From Hymenobacter sp. GOD-10R (GTDB lineage Bacteria > Bacteroidota > Bacteroidia > Cytophagales > Hymenobacteraceae), in the NCBI RefSeq assembly GCF_035609205.1, contig NZ_CP141184.1:5091001-5155000 (forward strand): 64,000 nt of DNA, read 5' to 3'. The position numbers and the translations under genes were made by a program. Under the pieces are notes generated by a model that was not told the origin of the DNA, made no database searches, and saw only the letters and a list, made by a program, of their open reading frames with translations. Within the stretch, counting starts at the first letter, position 1. Every line of letters begins with the position of its first letter. This document shows positions 59,774 through 64,000 of this stretch, in pieces.

Positions 59774-60610
59774 CTATCTATACGCAAATATATTAAGCTG
59801 CATATCGAACGCCTCACGATCTATTTTATTATGGTCAACAAATGGGTGCTCCATGATATTCCACGCAGATTTTATATGGTATCTAAAACCTGCTTTACTT
59901 ACAACATCTAATAAATCTTGTAAAAGCTGGGGCTTTGCAGAGCTGCTATGATACTCTATAAATAGATTCTGAACTAATGACAGACTATCCTTACAATCAA
60001 AAAGCACTTCATCTTCTGCTCCTTCAATATCAATTTTCAAAAAGTCTATTTTTTCCTTGAGATAATCTTTCAATCTCACTGCCTTAACTTGCCTTATATT
60101 ATTGGCTTCATTGCCGGCATCTATAATCTTACCTCCCAATGAATTATCTGCTTGGAACGTCAACACACCATTTGACTTCCAAACAGCTGCATTCACCAAA
60201 TTTATATCTGTAAATTTAAATGCACTTATATTATTTTTACAAACATTATATATATTTGAATCAGGTTCAAAAGCCGTAATTCTTGCATTAGGAAACATGC
60301 GCTTGAAATAAATAACACTCAAACCAATATTAGCACCACAATCCAATATCACAGGACTCGTAGTTTCAGTCTCAAACTTATATACTTCGTCTACAAAAAC
60401 TTCTTCGACATTCTGCACAAACCAAAATGTATTATTCCTTTTTATTTCAACGCCATAAAGTAAAGAATCAGAAACATCTTTCTTCGTATACATATCACCA
60501 TATATGTAATGACAGTACTCGTCAAATGTAACCCCAGTATGTTCAATTTTTTTTTTGAAATTGATTTTAGCTAAGGTGTTTCTATGAAAAATATTTTTAA
60601 AGTTTTTCAT
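59774..60610 (-). CDS. FkbM family methyltransferase
   Basis: This 278-residue SAM-dependent enzyme of the FkbM family methylates hydroxyls, in such loci usually on the polysaccharide. The SAM site is ILDCGANIGLSVIYFKRMFP with ITAFEPDSNIY as the acidic loop. The DFLKIDIEGAEDEVLFDCKD block is diagnostic of FkbM. It lies 12 bases downstream of the ABC-transporter ATPase gene, so the two are probably cotranscribed. The substrate is unknown. Confidence 0.92.
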   Translation of the reverse strand: MKNFKNIFHRNTLAKINFKKKIEHTGVTFDEYCHYIYGDMYTKKDVSDSLLYGVEIKRNNTFWFVQNVEEVFVDEVYKFETETTSPVILDCGANIGLSVIYFKRMFPNARITAFEPDSNIYNVCKNNISAFKFTDINLVNAAVWKSNGVLTFQADNSLGGKIIDAGNEANNIRQVKAVRLKDYLKEKIDFLKIDIEGAEDEVLFDCKDSLSLVQNLFIEYHSSSAKPQLLQDLLDVVSKAGFRYHIKSAWNIMEHPFVDHNKIDREAFDMQLNIFAYR

Positions 60611-60622
60611 TTTAAAAAGAGC

Positions 60623-61855
60623 TTAAACCCATTTGTATTTACCAAATACTACTCCGTAATCATATTCTCCATGCTTCGACATGTCAGAACCAGAATCAAT
60701 CACTTTGAAGCCACACACATCTTCAGCGATATCGAACTGCTTAATCCTAGGCACATGCGTGAAAGCATGCAGAGAATAATCCCCTCGGACTAACATATGT
60801 GGCTCTATTATTAATTTCATAGAACTATTAATATAAGTTGATTCACAAGAAAAAACTCTTCTCTTCTTAGAATCTAGAATCATTACAAATACACCAACAT
60901 TGGACGCTTTATCCTGCACATTTATTTCAAAATCTATCACAATTTGTCTGTCATAAAAAAAATCACTAGATACCTCACCATTATCATTTTCGAGTTGAAT
61001 TTTCTTGATTATAAATGAATGGCTCAAATCACTATTCGGGTTGATATAGATAGCAGACTGTGTTTTCTGATTCAGATAGGAAGATATAACGGTAGAAAGC
61101 TTACCATCGCAAAAAACCTCCCCATTTTTCATCATGATACCGTGTGTACACAATTGAGCAACTGCACCTAGATCGTGACTAACAAATAGAACAGTACGTC
61201 CATCATTTACGCTCACATCTTTCATTCGGCCTATACACTTCTTCTGGAACTCAGAATCCCCAACTGCCAGTACCTCATCCACAATTAAGATCTCTGGTTC
61301 TAAAAAAGCCGCCACAGCAAAAGCTAATCGTACATACATACCACTGCTGTACCTTTTTACTGGCGTATCTATGTAGCGCTCGACGCCGGAGAAATCTACA
61401 ATCTCATCGAACTTACTCCGAATCTCGGCTTTGGTCATGCCTAGAATAGCGCCATTTAGGAAAACATTTTCCCTTCCTGTTAACTCCGGATGAAATCCAG
61501 TGCCTACTTCTAGCAGTGAAGCAATGCGACCATTTACGTTTATTTTGCCAGTAGTAGGTGCCGTTACCTTTGAAAGAATTTTGAGGAGTGTAGACTTGCC
61601 TGCGCCGTTGCGGCCAATAATACCTAACACTTCACCTTTCTTCACCTCAAAACTCACGTCTTTCAACGACCATACAAAATCACTGCTCCCTTTGCTAGTA
61701 CGATCGTTAGTTTCTCCGATTTTGACAAAAGGGTCTTCGTTACCTCGCACTTTAGCCCACCAGCGGTTTAGGTCTTGACTTATTGTACCCGTGCCTACTT
61801 CGCCTAAGCGATATAGCTTGCCTAGGTTTTCTACCTTAATTGCAATGTCACTCAT
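60623..61855 (-). CDS. Polysaccharide ABC transporter ATP-binding protein (Wzt type)
   Basis: This 410-residue ATPase exports O-antigen or capsule precursors. Walker A is GRNGAGKST (about residue 81), the signature is YSSGMYVRLAFAVA, Walker B is ILIVDEVLAVGD and the H-loop is LFVSHDLGAV. A C-terminal domain of about 150 residues after the ATPase (QSAIYINPNSDLSHSFIIKK onward) fits the Wzt substrate-recognition domain, which reads the polymer's non-reducing end. The permease gene (Wzm) lies 54 bases upstream, in the same direction. Confidence 0.92.
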   Translation of the reverse strand: MSDIAIKVENLGKLYRLGEVGTGTISQDLNRWWAKVRGNEDPFVKIGETNDRTSKGSSDFVWSLKDVSFEVKKGEVLGIIGRNGAGKSTLLKILSKVTAPTTGKINVNGRIASLLEVGTGFHPELTGRENVFLNGAILGMTKAEIRSKFDEIVDFSGVERYIDTPVKRYSSGMYVRLAFAVAAFLEPEILIVDEVLAVGDSEFQKKCIGRMKDVSVNDGRTVLFVSHDLGAVAQLCTHGIMMKNGEVFCDGKLSTVISSYLNQKTQSAIYINPNSDLSHSFIIKKIQLENDNGEVSSDFFYDRQIVIDFEINVQDKASNVGVFVMILDSKKRRVFSCESTYINSSMKLIIEPHMLVRGDYSLHAFTHVPRIKQFDIAEDVCGFKVIDSGSDMSKHGEYDYGVVFGKYKWV

Positions 61856-61909
61856 TATATCTTGATTTACTCAGGTACGGTTCGTGGAGTAGAGAAAGAA
61901 CAATGGAGC

Positions 61910-62809
61910 CTACACCGTATCCGTGAAGCTTTTCTGTACCCGGTTGAAAATGATGATGCCTGCCAGCAGCACAGTCACTGTTACGGCTAAGCTGTAGCCT
62001 AAAGCGCCCCAACTGAACGTACCCGAGCCCAAGAAAGCGTATCGGAAAGCTTCTACAATGGAGCTCATCGGGTTGGCCGCAATCAGCAACCGATACTCAG
62101 GATTGGTGATGCTTGAGAGCGGATAGATAACCGGAGTGGCATACATCAGCAGCTGCACACCAAACGCTAACAGCATAGCTAGGTCACGGTACTTAGTGGT
62201 GAGGGCGCTGAAAATCATTCCGAGCCCTAACGACAACAAACCCATAATCACGACCAGCACAGGCGTAAGTAGTATAAACCCATTAGGGTGTACCGCGCTG
62301 CCTTTGATAAGGTAGTACCCCCACATCAGCAGGAACAGCCCGAACTGAATGCCAAAACGCACCAGGTTGGAAATGACAATGGAGAGCGGCATGGTCAGGC
62401 GTGGGAAGTACACCTTACCGAAGATTGAGGCATTGTCGCGAAAGACTGTGGAAGTAGAGGTCAGCGTCTGGGCGAAGTAGTTCCAGATGGTAATGCCAGC
62501 CAGGTAAAATACGGGGCCGGGCAAGCCGTCGGTGTTAAGCTTTGCGACCCTACCGAAAATAATAACGTAGGTAATAGTTGTGAGCAGGGGCTGGATGAAG
62601 AACCAAATGGGACCTAGCACCGTCTGCTTGTAGGTTGAGACAAAGTCGCGCCGCACAAACAGCATCACCAAGTCGCGGTAGCGCCATACATCTTTGAGGC
62701 CTAGGTCCAGCAGATTGGAGCGGGGCTGGATAACCTCGGTCCACGCCTCTGGCTCTACTGATGTGAGGGTTGGGCGCTCAGGTTTGGTCAAAACGTTCGT
62801 AGAATTCAC
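61910..62809 (-). CDS. Polysaccharide ABC transporter permease (Wzm type)
   Basis: This 299-residue ABC-2 type permease has six or so hydrophobic helices, starting IWFFIQPLLTTITYVIIFGR and ending LAVTVTVLLAGIIIF. The cytoplasmic segment RYRDLVMLFVRRDFVSTYKQ and the FVRRDF pattern are typical of Wzm/TagG. The start is GTG at 62809. An exact -7 box TAACTTTG lies at 62839-62846, 30 bases upstream. With the ATPase downstream it forms the ABC exporter. Confidence 0.93.
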   Translation of the reverse strand: MNSTNVLTKPERPTLTSVEPEAWTEVIQPRSNLLDLGLKDVWRYRDLVMLFVRRDFVSTYKQTVLGPIWFFIQPLLTTITYVIIFGRVAKLNTDGLPGPVFYLAGITIWNYFAQTLTSTSTVFRDNASIFGKVYFPRLTMPLSIVISNLVRFGIQFGLFLLMWGYYLIKGSAVHPNGFILLTPVLVVIMGLLSLGLGMIFSALTTKYRDLAMLLAFGVQLLMYATPVIYPLSSITNPEYRLLIAANPMSSIVEAFRYAFLGSGTFSWGALGYSLAVTVTVLLAGIIIFNRVQKSFTDTV

Positions 62810-63214
62810 GGTGAACTATAAGAGGCTATTTGGGGGCACAAAGTTAATCAAAACAAAACCAAGCGTTGTCACAGGAGCTTAATGTGCTATTCAGGAGAAG
62901 CTGCATGACACTCCAATAAGCAAGCCACACATACATTCAAAAAGCGGTATTTAATTTATAATTTACTGCAAATCAATACATTACAAGCAAACACTAATTT
63001 AAACGCTTGGCCCTACACGTAGCTTCAATGGACGCACCACTGATCAGTATGATCCCGGTCCGGTTAATTGTTTGCTAGCTTACTCACCCAAACTTAAGTC
63101 CTGTTCATTAAGATTCGCCATTAGAGCTAGGGCGCAAAGCTAGGGTATGCTCTGGTCTACTTACCAACTCACCGTGTATCTTGACTGGTGCCGGGAAGCA
63201 CAGAAATGTTTGCT
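62810..63214. other. 400-base gap upstream of the Wzm gene
   Basis: No gene was found. Near 62839-62846 the minus strand carries the -7 box of the Wzm/Wzt operon. The rest is A/T-rich without a clear terminator or RNA. Confidence 0.5.
62839..62846 (-). promoter_or_regulatory. -7 promoter box of the Wzm/Wzt operon
   Basis: The minus strand reads TAACTTTG, an exact TAnnTTTG match, 30 bases before the GTG start. A clear TTG at the proper -33 distance was not found. Confidence 0.5.
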
Positions 63215-64000
63215 CTATTTTTCCTGGTTTTGCTCGTATACTTGCTGTACCACGTACAGGGGCCGTCTACGAGCGGCATCCAAGCCACGCCATACATATT
63301 CTCCGATGATGCCCAGAGCTATCATCTGAAAAGCGGCCACGAATAGCATCACCACCATCAAACCCGTCCAGCCTTCTACCTGTATATCGCCCAGCACTCT
63401 TAGTACGGCTAGGTAAATTCCATAGAATAACGCACTGAATCCGAGAAGAATACCAAGCACGGAAATGGCACGCACCGGGAAAAAGGAAAAGGCCATAACA
63501 GAGTCAATCAGCAGCTTTATCTTCTTCTGCAGCGTCCAGCGCGACTTACCTAGCTTGCGTTTGCGCCTCACGTAAGGAATATTGACGTAAGGATAACCGA
63601 GCCAGACCATCAGATAGAAGATATTGCTGTTGCGCTCCTTTAGCTTTAGTATCTCTTCACTCACCTTGCGATCGAAGAAAACAAAATCGAAGCCGCCGTC
63701 CGGGATATTCGGGAGAGCAATGCGCTTCATTAAGGCATGAAACGCATTGGAAAACAGTTTTTGTAGACCAGTTTCTTCCCTATCCTGCCGATTCCCGATG
63801 ACAAGCTTTAGTCCTTTTCGCCAGTAGTCGTACATCTGCACCATCAGCTCTGGCGGATCTTGCAGATCGGCAGTGATGATGGCTAGGCAGTCGCCGGTAG
63901 CGTACTCCATACCGGCAACAATGGCATTGTAAGAGCCTACATTGCCGGCTAGCTCTACTACGCGCACTTTGTTGGGGTAAGCGGCCCGAAAAGCCAGCAA
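63215..64000 (-). CDS. Glycosyltransferase, family 2, GtrB/DPM1-like (5' truncated by the window edge)
   Basis: The gene continues past the right edge; the frame is open at base 64000. The visible 261 residues hold the GT2 domain with TADLQDPPELMVQMYDYWRK (DxD-like), IPDGGFDFVFFDRKVSEEIL and RKRKLGKSRWTLQKKIKLLI, then two hydrophobic helices at the C-terminus (AISVLGILLGFSALFYGIYL and GLMVVMLFVAAFQMIALGII). This matches GtrB-type polyprenyl-phosphate glycosyltransferases, which load a sugar onto a lipid carrier. The substrate is unknown. Confidence 0.88.
   Translation of the reverse strand: MLAFRAAYPNKVRVVELAGNVGSYNAIVAGMEYATGDCLAIITADLQDPPELMVQMYDYWRKGLKLVIGNRQDREETGLQKLFSNAFHALMKRIALPNIPDGGFDFVFFDRKVSEEILKLKERNSNIFYLMVWLGYPYVNIPYVRRKRKLGKSRWTLQKKIKLLIDSVMAFSFFPVRAISVLGILLGFSALFYGIYLAVLRVLGDIQVEGWTGLMVVMLFVAAFQMIALGIIGEYVWRGLDAARRRPLYVVQQVYEQNQEK

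Noticed and set aside
63147..63329. Short plus-strand frame at the end of the GT2 gene
   Set aside because: It is mostly antisense to the GT2 gene and has no motif.
63998..64000. TTG start for the GT2 gene at the right edge
   Set aside because: The frame is still open at the edge, and the GT2 N-terminal strand is missing, so this is a truncation and not a start.

Overview
The window looks like a chromosomal segment of a Bacteroidota (Cytophagales) bacterium, most likely Hymenobacter or a close relative. The reasons are the conserved bamD - omega/Rpb6-like subunit - coaBC - DUF4835 - recN gene order, the hpt - adk - obgE order, bshA, several TAnnTTTG-type -7 promoter boxes with almost no Shine-Dalgarno signals, and families of short intergenic palindromes. 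The first ~44 kb is moderately GC-rich housekeeping DNA. The rest is a more AT-rich, mosaic surface-polysaccharide locus. No rRNA, tRNA or CRISPR array was seen.

Bases 1-3054 hold the tail of a DUF6252-like gene, then fabI and recN. Bases 3222-8521 (minus strand) carry a DUF4835 gene, coaB and coaC as two separate frames, the omega-like polymerase subunit, a BamD lipoprotein and an OstA/LptA-like protein. From 8.6 to 20.7 kb come tilS and mdh (plus), two tandem rhomboid proteases and mutL (minus), a GH3-beta-lactamase fusion and bshA (plus), a membrane-anchored unknown (minus) and an IscA-type Fe-S protein (plus). From 20.8 to 35.6 kb nearly everything is on the minus strand: DUF2071, an unknown, a ChaN-like protein, an ABC-2 transporter pair, an ECF sigma factor with a membrane partner, dnaJ-grpE, obgE-adk-hpt, a membrane pyrophosphatase and an M42-like peptidase. 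A TPR protein and a polytopic membrane protein (plus) lead into the polysaccharide locus.

The polysaccharide locus runs from about 37 kb to the right edge. It holds GT2 and GT4 glycosyltransferases, an RffA/WecE-type sugar aminotransferase, an acyltransferase, a DUF5672 protein, a WbsX protein, an FkbM methyltransferase and the Wzt/Wzm pair of an ABC export system. Together these fit synthesis and ABC-dependent export of a decorated O-antigen-like or capsular polysaccharide. Its middle (49.4-51.7 kb) is a scrapyard: an IS5-family relic, a decayed IS1-family copy, and a broken second copy of a glycosyltransferase-like gene that is intact at 45.9-46.8 kb.

The most interesting signals are not ordinary genes. 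(i) Seven palindromic or palindrome-pair elements all lie in gaps between co-directional genes. One separates coaC from coaB and supplies the coaC stop codon, and another supplies the mutL stop codon. (ii) The palindromic octamer ACCTAGGT occurs 18 times by my reading where about one is expected, and AGCTAGCT is also frequent. (iii) The polysaccharide locus shows duplication followed by decay. All calls come from reading the sequence and remembered family features; no database search was possible.
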